Source: Streptomyces sp. NBC_00273 (lineage in GTDB: Bacteria; Actinomycetota; Actinomycetes; Streptomycetales; Streptomycetaceae). From it: 64,000 nt of DNA. Position 1 is the stretch's first letter, and every line of letters begins with the position of its first letter. The position numbers were made by a program, and so were the translations under genes. The stretch spans positions 8,509,001 to 8,573,000 of the forward strand of contig NZ_CP108067.1 in the NCBI RefSeq assembly GCF_036178145.1, read 5' to 3'. Shown here piece after piece: positions 51,490-60,216 of this stretch. Below the pieces are notes generated by a model. That model did not search any database, was not told the DNA's origin, and saw nothing but the letters and a program-made list of their open reading frames with translations.

Positions 51490-52553
51490 TGTCCCGATAC
51501 GCCCGCGAGGTCGCGGTGGTCGCCTTCGCGCAGAGCGACCACCTGCGCCGCACCGACGAGCTCAGCGAAGTCGAAATGGTCATGCCGGTCCTGCACCAGG
51601 TGCTGGCCGCCACCGGCCTCAAGGCCGGCGAGATCGGCTTCACCTGCTCCGGCTCCAGCGACTACCTGGCCGGCCGGGCCTTCTCCTTCACCATGACCCT
51701 CGACGGGGTCGGCGCCTGGCCGCCGATCTCCGAATCGCACGTCGAGATGGACGGGGCCTGGGCCCTCTACGAAGCCTGGGTCAAGATCCAGACCGGCGAG
51801 GCCGACACCGCGCTCGTCTACTCGTACGGGAAGTCCTCACCGGGGTCGGTGCGCGACGTGCTGACCCGCCAGCTGGACCCGTACTACGTCGCCCCGCTCT
51901 GGCCCGACGCGGTGGCCCTGGCCGCCCTCCAGGCCCAGGCCCTGATCGACGCGGGCGAGACCGACGAGCGCGCCCTGGCCGCCGTCGGAGCGCGCAGCCG
52001 GGACGCGGCCACCGCCAACCCGCACGCCCAGCTCCGCGGCCCCGCCCCACAGGGCGACTACCAGGTCAGGCCGCTGCGCACCGGAGACTGCCCGCCCGTG
52101 GGCGACGGCGTGGCCGCCGTGGTCCTGGCCGCCGGCGACCTCGCGCGCCGACTGTGCGAACGCCCCGCCTGGATCACCGGCATCGACCACCGCATCGAGG
52201 CCCACGGCCTGGGCCTGCGCGACCTCACCGACTCCCCGTCCACCCGGCTCGCCGCCGAACACGCGGGCGTCTTCGAAGCCCCGGTGGACACGGCCGAACT
52301 GCACGCACCGTTCTCCTCCCAGGAGGTCGTGCTCCGCAAGGCCCTCGGACTCGCCGACGACGTGACCGTCAATCCCTCCGGGGGAGCGCTCGCCGCCAAT
52401 CCGATGATGGCCGCCGGCCTGATCCGCATCGGCGAGGCGGCCGCCCGGATCCACCGCGGCGCATCGCGGCGGGCCGTCGCCCACGCCACCTCCGGCCCCT
52501 GCCTCCAGCAGAACCTGGTCGCCGTTCTGGAACTGGAAGGGGACGCACGGTGA
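51489..52553 (+). CDS. lipid-transfer/thiolase protein (Ltp4-like)
   Basis: This 354-residue protein of the SCP-x thiolase superfamily starts at ATG 51489. The usual nucleophilic Cys (CxSG) is absent: the equivalent segment reads SHVEMDGAWALYEAW. The C-terminal catalytic loop region is VNPSGGALAANPMMAAGLIR (near 297-316). Its length and gene order match mycobacterial Ltp4. Without the Cys it is more likely a structural or aldolase-type subunit working with the adjacent DUF35 protein and second thiolase than a classical thiolase. The stop overlaps the next GTG (GTGA). Confidence 0.86.
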   Translation: MSRYAREVAVVAFAQSDHLRRTDELSEVEMVMPVLHQVLAATGLKAGEIGFTCSGSSDYLAGRAFSFTMTLDGVGAWPPISESHVEMDGAWALYEAWVKIQTGEADTALVYSYGKSSPGSVRDVLTRQLDPYYVAPLWPDAVALAALQAQALIDAGETDERALAAVGARSRDAATANPHAQLRGPAPQGDYQVRPLRTGDCPPVGDGVAAVVLAAGDLARRLCERPAWITGIDHRIEAHGLGLRDLTDSPSTRLAAEHAGVFEAPVDTAELHAPFSSQEVVLRKALGLADDVTVNPSGGALAANPMMAAGLIRIGEAAARIHRGASRRAVAHATSGPCLQQNLVAVLELEGDAR

Positions 52554-53716
52554 GCAAAGAGCCCGTGGCCATCGTCGGGATCGGCCAGACGAAGCACGTG
52601 GCGGCCCGCCACGACGTGTCCATCGCCGGACTGGTCCGCGAGGCGGCGGCGCGCGCCCTCGCCGACGCCGAACTGACCTGGGCGGACATCGACGCGGTCG
52701 TGATCGGCAAGGCCCCCGACTTCTTCGAGGGGGTGATGATGCCCGAGCTGTACCTGGCGGACGCCCTCGGCGCGGTCGGCAAGCCCATGCTGCGCGTGCA
52801 CACGGCCGGTTCGGTCGGCGGGTCCACCGCCCTGGTCGCCTCCAACCTGGTGGCCGCCCGCGTCCACCGCACCGTCCTCACCCTCGCCTTCGAGAAACAG
52901 TCCGAATCCAACGCCATGTGGGGCCTGTCGCTCCCCGTCCCCTTCCAGCAGCCGCTGCTCGCCGGCGCGGGCGGCTTCTTCGCCCCGCACGTGCGCGCGT
53001 ACATGCGGCGCACCGGCGCGCCGGACACGGTGGGCTCGCTGGTCGCGTACAAGGACCGGCGCAACGCGCTCAAGAACCCGTACGCGCACCTGCACGAGCA
53101 CGACATCACCCTGGAGAAGGTCCAGGCGTCACCGATGCTGTGGGACCCGATCCGCTACTCGGAGACCTGCCCCTCCTCCGACGGGGCGTGCGCGATGGTC
53201 CTTACCGACCGGGCGGGCGCGGCCCGTTCGCCGAAGCCGGCGGCCTGGGTGCACGGCGGGGCGATGCGCAGCGAGCCCACCCTCTTCGCGGGCAAGGACT
53301 TCGTCTCCCCGCAGGCCGGCAAGGACTGCGCGGCCGACGTCTACCGCCAGGCCGGCATCACCGACCCGCGCCGGGAGATCGACGCGGTCGAGATGTACGT
53401 GCCGTTCTCCTGGTACGAGCCGATGTGGCTGGAGAACCTCGGCTTCGCGGCGGAGGGCGAGGGCTGGAAGCTCACGGAGGCGGGGGTCACCGAACTCGAC
53501 GGGGACCTTCCGGTCAATCCGTCGGGCGGTGTGCTGTCCACCAATCCGATCGGCGCCTCCGGCATGATCCGCTTCGCGGAGGCGGCCCTCCAGGTCCGCG
53601 GCCGGGCCGGGGAACACCAAGTTCCGGGAGCCCGTCGGGCGCTGGGCCACGCGTACGGCGGTGGCGCGCAGTTCTTCGCCATGTGGTTGGTGGGGGCACA
53701 GGAGCCGACCTCCTGA
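52550..53716 (+). CDS. lipid-transfer/thiolase protein (Ltp3-like)
   Basis: This 388-residue protein starts at GTG 52550, overlapping the previous stop by 4 bp. It is the second SCP-x-type thiolase homologue. The nucleophile position again lacks Cys (RVHTAGSVGGSTALVA near residues 83-98, with Ser or Gly in its place). The C-terminal loop VNPSGGVLSTNPIGASGMIRF and HAYGGGAQFF are conserved. With the two preceding genes it probably forms a hetero-complex for carbon-carbon cleavage of a sterol side-chain CoA ester. No gene follows closely. Confidence 0.87.
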   Translation: MSKEPVAIVGIGQTKHVAARHDVSIAGLVREAAARALADAELTWADIDAVVIGKAPDFFEGVMMPELYLADALGAVGKPMLRVHTAGSVGGSTALVASNLVAARVHRTVLTLAFEKQSESNAMWGLSLPVPFQQPLLAGAGGFFAPHVRAYMRRTGAPDTVGSLVAYKDRRNALKNPYAHLHEHDITLEKVQASPMLWDPIRYSETCPSSDGACAMVLTDRAGAARSPKPAAWVHGGAMRSEPTLFAGKDFVSPQAGKDCAADVYRQAGITDPRREIDAVEMYVPFSWYEPMWLENLGFAAEGEGWKLTEAGVTELDGDLPVNPSGGVLSTNPIGASGMIRFAEAALQVRGRAGEHQVPGARRALGHAYGGGAQFFAMWLVGAQEPTS

Positions 53717-53858
53717 ACACGGGCCCGGCCGACGACGGAGGGGTCGGCCGGGGAGCCGGATGAGCCGGACCGGCCACGGGTGACTCACCGTGGCCTGTCC
53801 GGCACCCGCTGCGGTGGTTAACCTTGCCCCCGGACGACGTACCGGGAGGAGCACGCAC

Positions 53859-54098
53859 GTGGCCGAGAGCATGACTTCACAGCCCCTTGCTGGTTGGGGG
53901 AAGCCGGACCTCGATCTCACCGGGGCGGACTGGCAGTCGAGCAGCCGGGGAGTGGGTGACGTCCAGATCGCCTTCGTCGAGGGCTTCATCGCGATGCGCA
54001 ACAGCGAGCGTCCCGAGAGCCCTTCACTGATCTTCTCGCCGGACGAGTGGCACAAGTTCGTACTGAACGCGCGGGGCGGTGAGTTCGACCTGACCTGA
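53859..54098 (+). CDS. DUF397-domain protein
   Basis: This 79-residue protein starts at GTG 53859 behind GGGAGGA. DLDLTGADWQSSSRGVGDVQIAF and SPSLIFSPDEWHKFVLNARGGEFDL are the DUF397 hallmarks (W...SS at the start, F...EW..F at the end). In Streptomyces most DUF397 genes follow an XRE regulator gene (BldB/AbaA-like pairs). Here there is none, so it is an orphan copy. A role in development or secondary metabolism is known for some relatives only. Confidence 0.88.
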   Translation: MAESMTSQPLAGWGKPDLDLTGADWQSSSRGVGDVQIAFVEGFIAMRNSERPESPSLIFSPDEWHKFVLNARGGEFDLT

Positions 54099-54298
54099 CC
54101 CCGACCGGGCGGTCCCGCGGGCCCGACCCCGGGCCGGGGCGTCGGGCGCGTACGGCCACCTGCGGCCACGTACGAGCTGCGATCCTCCGCCCGGGGGCCT
54201 TGCGGCAGGGCGCCCCTACGGAGCCTGCGGCCTTCTGCGGAAACGGTGTTGCGCCCGGTGCGGGCGGCGCCGATGCTGACCGGCCGGAGGCGGTAGAG

Positions 54299-54787
54299 AT
54301 GATCAACGTGGTGTTGAAGCTGTCCGTGCGCGACTTGAGGCCCGCGGACCTGGCGTCGTGCGGGTGGGCGGGGTCCGAAACGCATCTGGCGGGCGTCGCC
54401 CGGCAGTTGGAGCGCGCCCGGCTCGGCGAGGTCGACTACCTCGCGGTCTGCACCGGGACGGACGTCCCCGTGGCCAAGGGAGGCGTCGACTACCGGGCCA
54501 AGGAGGGCGTCGGAACGCTGTGGCAGTTGGCCGTCCACCCCGCATTGCAGTCGTGCGGGATCGGCACGTTCTTGATCGGGGCGGCGGAGCTGCGGATCAG
54601 GAACCGCGGGCTGCTCCACGCCGAGCTGGGCGTGGAGGAGGACAACACCCGGGCGCGGGCCCTGTACGAGCGGCTGGGCTACGTCGCCCGGGGCCGCCGG
54701 CCCGATGCGTGGACGGAGCAGGCCCCGGACGGATCGCTGCGCCGCCACGAGGCGATGTGCACCGTGATGCGCAAGCGGCTCGCGTAG
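54299..54787 (+). CDS. GNAT-family N-acetyltransferase
   Basis: This 162-residue single GNAT domain has motif A, LWQLAVHPALQSCGIGTFLIGAAELR (about 81-106), which contains the acetyl-CoA loop QSCGIG (a variant of QxxGxG), and motif B, LGVEEDNTRARALYERLGY (about 117-135). Start ATG 54299. The substrate is not predictable. It stands alone between two gaps. Confidence 0.87.
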   Translation: MINVVLKLSVRDLRPADLASCGWAGSETHLAGVARQLERARLGEVDYLAVCTGTDVPVAKGGVDYRAKEGVGTLWQLAVHPALQSCGIGTFLIGAAELRIRNRGLLHAELGVEEDNTRARALYERLGYVARGRRPDAWTEQAPDGSLRRHEAMCTVMRKRLA

Positions 54788-55428
54788 GCCGGGTGGTACC
54801 GCGGCGGTCTACGAGCCTCCCACGAGGTACGGCTGACGCGAACCTCCTGCGCGGAGGCAGGCATGCGGCGGCGCGCTGTACGCGACGGTGCGGCGGGAGG
54901 GGGGTCGAGGCCGTCTGGGACGGCTGGCGGAACCCGGCCGGCGGGAGCGTCGACCTACCGGAACTCCCGTGCCGCTCTCGACCGCGGCTGGGGGCGGCCC
55001 GCCCGGACGGTGACGGGCCTGCTGGCGGAGCGGCATCGGGCGGACGCGGACCGGCCGCGGCTCCAGTTCGGCGTCGCCGGACGTCGGCGACGGCGATCCG
55101 GCGGCCGAGGGGCTGCACCCGGCGGCACGCCTGGCGGGCGGCGACCGGCAGCACATGGCCGAGGTGCGGGGCCGGACCTGGCACCACGCCCAAGACCACG
55201 CATGAGCCGGCCCCCGGCACTCACCCCGACCGGGCCCGCTCCACCTGCGCGGGGCCGGACCACCGATCGGGGGACCACGGCCGACCCCTCGACGCGGCCC
55301 GCCGGCCCACCGGCCCGGACGAACGGCGATCCGGCGGCCGAGGCGGTCATCGGCCCCGGCGGGGCGGGTGCACCGCGGGCGGGCCCCGATGAACCGGCCG
55401 TGACCCGCGCACTGGGTAGGGTGGCCAC
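54788..55428. other. 641-bp region without a supported gene, possibly decayed coding DNA
   Basis: Fragments such as TVTGLLAERHRADADRPRLQF and, in another frame, LAGGDRQHMAEVRGRTWHHA look protein-like but are separated by frame changes and have no start. This suggests a degenerated gene on the plus strand at about 54930-55205. I could not name its family. The stretch 55205-55428 is Pro/Ala/Arg-rich in all frames and shows nothing specific. Confidence 0.45.
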
Positions 55429-55836
55429 ATGAGCGGAGAGCACGACCTGCGGAAACTCCTGAGCGGCATGCGGCCCGAGCTGAACGAGGGGCGGTACGTC
55501 TTCTGCGCCGTCGACGGCACCACCGTCCCCGCCGGAACCACCCCCGTCGCCACCGTCCTCGAACCCGAGGGCCTCACCCTGGTGCTGCGCCAGGAGGACG
55601 CCGATGCGGCCGGCCTCGCCTACGACTACACCGCCGGCTGGATCACCCTGCGGATCCACTCCGCCCTCGACGCCGTCGGGCTCACCGCCGCCTTCGCCAC
55701 CGAACTCGGCGCACATGGTCTGAGCTGCAACGTCATCGCCGGCTACCACCACGACCACCTCTTCGTGGCCGCCGACCGGGCCGCCGAGGCCGTGGCCGTC
55801 CTGGAGGACCTCGCGGCCCGTTCCCTACACGACTGA
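55429..55836 (+). CDS. ACT-domain protein (DUF2241-like)
   Basis: This 135-residue protein has two ACT-like repeats. The first has RYVFCAVDGTTVPAGTTPVATVLEPEGLTLVL (about 22-53). The second has WITLRIHSALDAVGLTAAFATELGAHGLSCNVIAGYHHDHLFV (about 70-112), with the GY(H)HDHLFV motif typical of the family. ACT domains bind amino acids, so this may be a small regulatory or amino-acid-binding protein. Start ATG 55429. A perfect hairpin follows the stop. Confidence 0.88.
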   Translation: MSGEHDLRKLLSGMRPELNEGRYVFCAVDGTTVPAGTTPVATVLEPEGLTLVLRQEDADAAGLAYDYTAGWITLRIHSALDAVGLTAAFATELGAHGLSCNVIAGYHHDHLFVAADRAAEAVAVLEDLAARSLHD

Positions 55837-55843
55837 CGCTCCC

Positions 55844-55870
55844 CGGAAAAGAAGATCGGATTCTTTTCCG
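55844..55870. terminator. perfect 10-bp hairpin after the ACT gene
   Basis: CGGAAAAGAA pairs with TTCTTTTCCG around a GATCGGA loop, 8 bp after the ACT-gene stop. It is unusually A/T-rich for this genome. It probably terminates the ACT transcript, but its position 69 bp before the large regulator gene also fits an operator. Confidence 0.65.
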
Positions 55871-55938
55871 CACTGGGATCCCTCGCGCTGCGCGCGGGCG
55901 TACGCTGAACCCCCGAACAGGCCTGGGGGGTACCAGCC

Positions 55939-58806
55939 ATGACGGACCGCCGGACCCGCACACGGCGCACCATGGTCGAACGCGATGCCGAACTCGCGAT
56001 CGTCGACGAAGCCCTGGACCAACTCACCGGTCCCGGGCCGGACGCGGGCGGAGCGCTGCTCGCCTTCTCCGGTCCCGCCGGCCTCGGCAAGACCACCCTG
56101 CTCGCCGAACTGCGCCGCCGCGCCCTCGCCCGCAACTGCACCGTCCTCGCCGCCCGCGGCGGCGAGCAGGAGCAGACCCAGCCCTTCCACGTCGCCCGCC
56201 AGCTCATCCAGCCCCAGCTCGCCGGCACCTCCGAGCAAGAGCTGCGCGCCGCCCTCGGTGGCTGGTACCCCATCGTCGGCCCGGCCCTCGGACTCTGCGC
56301 CCCCGAACAGGGCGTCCCGCCCGACCCCCAAGGCCTGCGCGACGGGCTCGACTGGGTGCTCACCCACCTCGTCGTCAAGCGCGCCCCCGTCGCCCTCGTC
56401 CTGGACGACGCCCACTGGGCCGACCCCGAGTCCCTCGGCTGGCTCGCCGCCTTCGCCCCGCGCGCCGAACACCTCCCGCTGCTCCTCGTCGTCGCCTACC
56501 GCCCCGACGAACTGCCCGAGCACGCCGACGCCTTCCGTACGCTGCCCGGCCGGGCGGGACAGCGCCCGCTGCCCCTGGCCCCGCTCACCCCGGCCGCCGT
56601 CGCCACCCTGGTCCGCGAGGCCGTCGGCCCCCACGCCGACGACGCCTTCTGCCAGGAGGCCTGGGCCGTCACCACCGGCAACCCCTTCGAGGCCGTCGAA
56701 CTCACCGCCAAGGTCCGCGGCAAGGGCCTGACCCCGGTCGAGGCGAACGCGCCGCAGCTGCGCGACCTCGCCGCAGCCCAGCGCGGCAGCGGCCTCGTCG
56801 CCCGCCTCGAACGGCTCGGTCCCTCCACCGTCCGCTTCGCCTGGGCCTGCGCCGTCCTCGGCACCGCCATCCCGCAGGACATCGCCGCCCGGGTCGCCGC
56901 ACTCGGCGCCGAGGAGGCCGTGGACGCCACCCGGCGGCTGCGCGACGCCCGCATCCTCTCGGCCGCCGCCGCCGAGGAACCCGACGCCGAGGCCGGGCTG
57001 GAGTTCGTCCACCCCCTCATCGCCACCGCCATCTACCGCGCCATCCCCGACGCGCTCCGCGTCGCCCTCCACGGCAAGGCCGCGGCGGCCGTCGTCGACG
57101 CCGGGCTCGGCTCCTCCGCGGCCGCCCGCCACCTGCTGGAGACCCACCCCGAGAACGACCCCTGGGTGGTGCGCACCCTGCGCGAGGCCGCCGGCGAGAA
57201 CCTACGGGCCGGCGCCCCCGAGGCCGCCCGCCGCCAGCTCGCCCGCGCCCTGCTCGAACCCCCGGACTTCGACGAACGCGCCGCCGTCCTCTACGAACTG
57301 GGCTGCGCCTCCCTGCTCACCGAGCCCGCCAACACGGTCAACCACCTGCGGGCCGCACTCGCCGAGCCCTCCGACGACCCGGCCCTGCGCCAGGGCATCG
57401 TCATCCGGCTCGCCCAGGTCCTCGCGCACAGCGACCGGCTCGCCGAGGCCTCGGAATCGCTCGCGCGGGAGATCCCGTACACCCAGGACGTGCGCGCCCG
57501 GCTGCGCCTGCAGTCCGAGCAGTTCATGTGGGACGCCTTCAACGCCGCCGAGACCGACTCCCCGGCCCGCTCCCGGCGGCTCGCCCGCCTCGCCGACCGG
57601 CTGACCGGGCGCGACCTCACCGAGCGGTACATCATCGGGCTGCGCGCCTGGGACGCCTGTCTGCGGGGCGAGCCGGTCGACGTGGTGCTGCACCACGCCG
57701 GACGGGTGCTGGAGCAGCCCTTCAGCTGGGCCCACGAGGACCGCGGCTTCGAGGTCCCGGTCCTGGTCGCGATGGCCCACATGTACACCGACCGGCCCGG
57801 ACGTGCGGAGGAGCTGTTCGAAGCGGGCACCGCCGAGTTCGAACGGCACGGCTGGCGCGGGGCGCACCTCTCCTTCGCCTACAGCCTGCGGGCCTACGTC
57901 CGCTACCGGCGCGGGCGGCTCGTGGAGGCCGAGGAACTGGCCCGGGCCGGACTGCACCTCGCCGAACGCGTCGGCCGGCGTACCCCCGTGCACTGGTACG
58001 CCATAGCCATCCTCCTCACCACCCTGCTCGCCCGGGGCCGGCCCGAGGAGGCCTGGGAGCTGGCCCGGGAGCACGAGTACGGGAGCCCCTTCCCCGCGGC
58101 CGTGGTCTTCCCCGACTCGCAGACCGTCTACGCCGAACTGCTGCTGTCCCGGGGCGAGGTGCAGGCCGCGGCCGTCGAACTGGAGGCGGTCGACCGGCGG
58201 CTGACCCCGCGCGGCATCCAGAATCCGGCCTGGTGCCCGTGGCAGCTGCACCTCGCCCGGGCGGTGGCCGCGGACGATCCGCAGCGCGCCCGCGCCCTGG
58301 CCGACGACGCCGTCCGACGTGCCCGCGCCTTCGGCGCCGCCTCGGGCATCGGCCAGGCGCTGCGCGTGGCGGCGCAGGTCGCCGCCCCCGAGGAACGGGC
58401 CGGGCTCCTCCAGGAGGCGGTCACCCTGCTCTCGGCCTCACCGGCGGGCTACGAACTGGCCTGCGCCCTGGCCGCCCTCGGCACCGAGCTGCGGGACGCG
58501 GACGTGCTGATGCAGGCCGTGGTGACGGCGCGGGAATGCGGTGCGGACGGGCTGGCCGCGGAGACCACCGACACCCTGCTGGGACTCGGCGGTGCCCTGC
58601 CGTGCGGGCTGGCCTGGGAAGACGGGCTCACGGAGGAGGAGCGGCAGGCGGCGGACCTCGCGGTGCGCACCGAGAAGGAGACCGTGCCGGAAGCCGTGGT
58701 GCTGCCCGCGCCGGACTGGGCACTGTCGGCGGCCTGCCGCAAGCTGGGCACCGACCGGCCCGGGCTCAGGGACGCACTGGAGGCGTTCGCCCGTAGCTCA
58801 ACGTGA
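55939..58806 (+). CDS. LAL-type AAA regulator with a degenerate LuxR domain
   Basis: This 955-residue protein has an N-terminal AAA/STAND ATPase domain (Walker A SGPAGLGKTTLL near residues 43-54, Walker B LVLDDAHWAD near 153-162). A long α-helical TPR-like region follows (about 400-890). The last 59 residues start LTEEERQAADLAV and end YRKLG-like with ACRKLGTDRPGLRDALEAF, which are the two ends of a LuxR helix-turn-helix. The recognition-helix part between them is replaced by TEKETVPEAVVLPAPDW. It is therefore a LAL regulator whose DNA-binding domain has probably decayed or been repurposed. Start ATG 55939. Confidence 0.85.
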   Translation: MTDRRTRTRRTMVERDAELAIVDEALDQLTGPGPDAGGALLAFSGPAGLGKTTLLAELRRRALARNCTVLAARGGEQEQTQPFHVARQLIQPQLAGTSEQELRAALGGWYPIVGPALGLCAPEQGVPPDPQGLRDGLDWVLTHLVVKRAPVALVLDDAHWADPESLGWLAAFAPRAEHLPLLLVVAYRPDELPEHADAFRTLPGRAGQRPLPLAPLTPAAVATLVREAVGPHADDAFCQEAWAVTTGNPFEAVELTAKVRGKGLTPVEANAPQLRDLAAAQRGSGLVARLERLGPSTVRFAWACAVLGTAIPQDIAARVAALGAEEAVDATRRLRDARILSAAAAEEPDAEAGLEFVHPLIATAIYRAIPDALRVALHGKAAAAVVDAGLGSSAAARHLLETHPENDPWVVRTLREAAGENLRAGAPEAARRQLARALLEPPDFDERAAVLYELGCASLLTEPANTVNHLRAALAEPSDDPALRQGIVIRLAQVLAHSDRLAEASESLAREIPYTQDVRARLRLQSEQFMWDAFNAAETDSPARSRRLARLADRLTGRDLTERYIIGLRAWDACLRGEPVDVVLHHAGRVLEQPFSWAHEDRGFEVPVLVAMAHMYTDRPGRAEELFEAGTAEFERHGWRGAHLSFAYSLRAYVRYRRGRLVEAEELARAGLHLAERVGRRTPVHWYAIAILLTTLLARGRPEEAWELAREHEYGSPFPAAVVFPDSQTVYAELLLSRGEVQAAAVELEAVDRRLTPRGIQNPAWCPWQLHLARAVAADDPQRARALADDAVRRARAFGAASGIGQALRVAAQVAAPEERAGLLQEAVTLLSASPAGYELACALAALGTELRDADVLMQAVVTARECGADGLAAETTDTLLGLGGALPCGLAWEDGLTEEERQAADLAVRTEKETVPEAVVLPAPDWALSAACRKLGTDRPGLRDALEAFARSST

Positions 58807-58840
58807 TCGGGTCCGCCGCCCGGTGGGCAAGCATGCTCGT

Positions 58841-59602
58841 ATGGATCATGCCGAAAGACTCGCCCCCTTCCGGACCGAGGCGGCGGCGTTCGAGAAGGCC
58901 GTGCGCCGGGCGTTCGACCTCGGAGAGCCGGTGCCCGCGGTCCCCTCGTGCCCCGGTTGGACGGTCGCCGACCTGGTCCGCCACCTGGGCGGAGTGCACC
59001 GCTACCTCGCGCACGTCCTGCGCGAACGACTCACGGCCCCGGCCGACCCCGCCGGCCTCACCCTCCCCGAGGTCCCCGACGCCCCGGACGGGCTGACCGA
59101 CTGGTTCGCGCAGGGCGCCCGGGAGCTGGCCGAGCTCTTCGACGAGCTGGGGCCGGACACGTCGGTCTGGACCTGGTCGGTGGAGCAGACCACGGGGTTC
59201 TGGCTCCGGATGCAGCTGATCGAGCTGGCCGTGCACCGCTGGGACGCCGAATCCGCGACCGGCACCGCGGGCCGCCTCGCCCCGGACGTGGCCGCGGACG
59301 CCGTGACCCAGACGATCGAGGTGATGGCCCCGGCCCGCCGCGGCTGGCAGCAGGCGCCGCCGGGCACGGGGGAGAGGTACCGCTTCCGGCGTACCGACGG
59401 CCCGGAATCCTGGACGGTCGTCTTCTCGGGGGACCAGGTCCTGCTGGAGCCGGGTTCCACCGGCCCGGCGGACGTCGAGGCCTCCGGCACCGCCTCCGAC
59501 CTCGCCCTGTTCCTCTGGCGCCGCCTGCCGCCCTCCGCCCTGCAGGTCACCGGCGACGCAGCCCTGCTCCCGTACTGGTTCACGCTCGTCCCACCGATCT
59601 GA
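58841..59602 (+). CDS. maleylpyruvate isomerase-family (mycothiol-dependent) protein
   Basis: This 253-residue protein is of the TIGR03083/DinB-like family. PAVPSCPGWTVADLVRHLGGVHRYLAHVLRER (about 31-62) holds the first metal His, and MQLIELAVHRWDAE (about 125-138) holds the Glu/His metal ligands. The C-terminal MDMPI domain is at about 160-250. Family enzymes use mycothiol and a divalent metal in isomerase or transferase reactions. The substrate is not known. Start ATG 58841 lies 35 bp after the LAL gene in the same direction. Confidence 0.87.
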   Translation: MDHAERLAPFRTEAAAFEKAVRRAFDLGEPVPAVPSCPGWTVADLVRHLGGVHRYLAHVLRERLTAPADPAGLTLPEVPDAPDGLTDWFAQGARELAELFDELGPDTSVWTWSVEQTTGFWLRMQLIELAVHRWDAESATGTAGRLAPDVAADAVTQTIEVMAPARRGWQQAPPGTGERYRFRRTDGPESWTVVFSGDQVLLEPGSTGPADVEASGTASDLALFLWRRLPPSALQVTGDAALLPYWFTLVPPI

Positions 59603-59606
59603 CGGG

Positions 59607-59624
59607 CCGGGCCGGGGGGCCCGG
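59607..59624. terminator. short hairpin after the isomerase-family gene
   Basis: CCGGGCC and GGCCCGG pair over 7 bp around a GGGG loop, 4 bp after the stop codon. Confidence 0.45.
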
Positions 59625-59690
59625 TCCGGACAGGTCCCCGGATGCGGGCCCCCGGGCCGGAAAACCCGCGCGGCCACGTACCATGGCGGC

Positions 59691-60191
59691 ATGTCCTTCC
59701 TCCGCCGCCACCGCGCCGCCACTCCCGCCGGCCCGGACTTCGACGTCCTGGCCATGGACCCGGGGGACTGGCCGGGCAATCTCGGGGCCGGGCTGCTGCC
59801 CGCGCCCGACGGCAGCTGCCAGGGTGTCTTCCTCCGCTACGACCTCTTCGGCGGACGCGGCCCCGCGATGATCATCGGGAACCTCCCGGAGGGATCCCCG
59901 GCCCGCGACCTCACCGACGGCCAGATCCCCTTCGAGGTGGCCCAGCTCCTCGACGCACTGGAGAACGACGAGGACGTCGAGGTCACCGGCGTCGAGGACT
60001 GCCCCGTCATGCAGGGCGACAACCTCCTCATCGTCCGGAAGATCAAGCTGTCGGAGTCCCGCATCTCCTGCGTCCAGTTCGACCGCAGCGACAACGTGCT
60101 GGTCACCATCGCCAGCTGGGACCGCCCGATCACCGATGACCTCTACGCCCTCCTGAAGCCGCTCCCCGCCGAGCTCTTCCAGCAGGGCTGA
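59691..60191 (+). CDS. conserved hypothetical protein
   Basis: This 166-residue soluble protein begins MSFLRRHRAATPAGPDFDVLAMDPGDWPGNLGAG. The body is β-rich (GVFLRYDLFGGRGPAMIIGNL, ESRISCVQFDRSDNVLVTIASWD) and the C-terminus is amphipathic (DDLYALLKPLPAELFQQG). It has no signal peptide or membrane segment. I do not recognise a named family. Codon use is typical of the chromosome. It converges with the ketosteroid dehydrogenase gene, 25 bp apart. Confidence 0.78.
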   Translation: MSFLRRHRAATPAGPDFDVLAMDPGDWPGNLGAGLLPAPDGSCQGVFLRYDLFGGRGPAMIIGNLPEGSPARDLTDGQIPFEVAQLLDALENDEDVEVTGVEDCPVMQGDNLLIVRKIKLSESRISCVQFDRSDNVLVTIASWDRPITDDLYALLKPLPAELFQQG

Positions 60192-60216
60192 CCGTCCGCA
60201 TCCCCCATCGCGGGCG

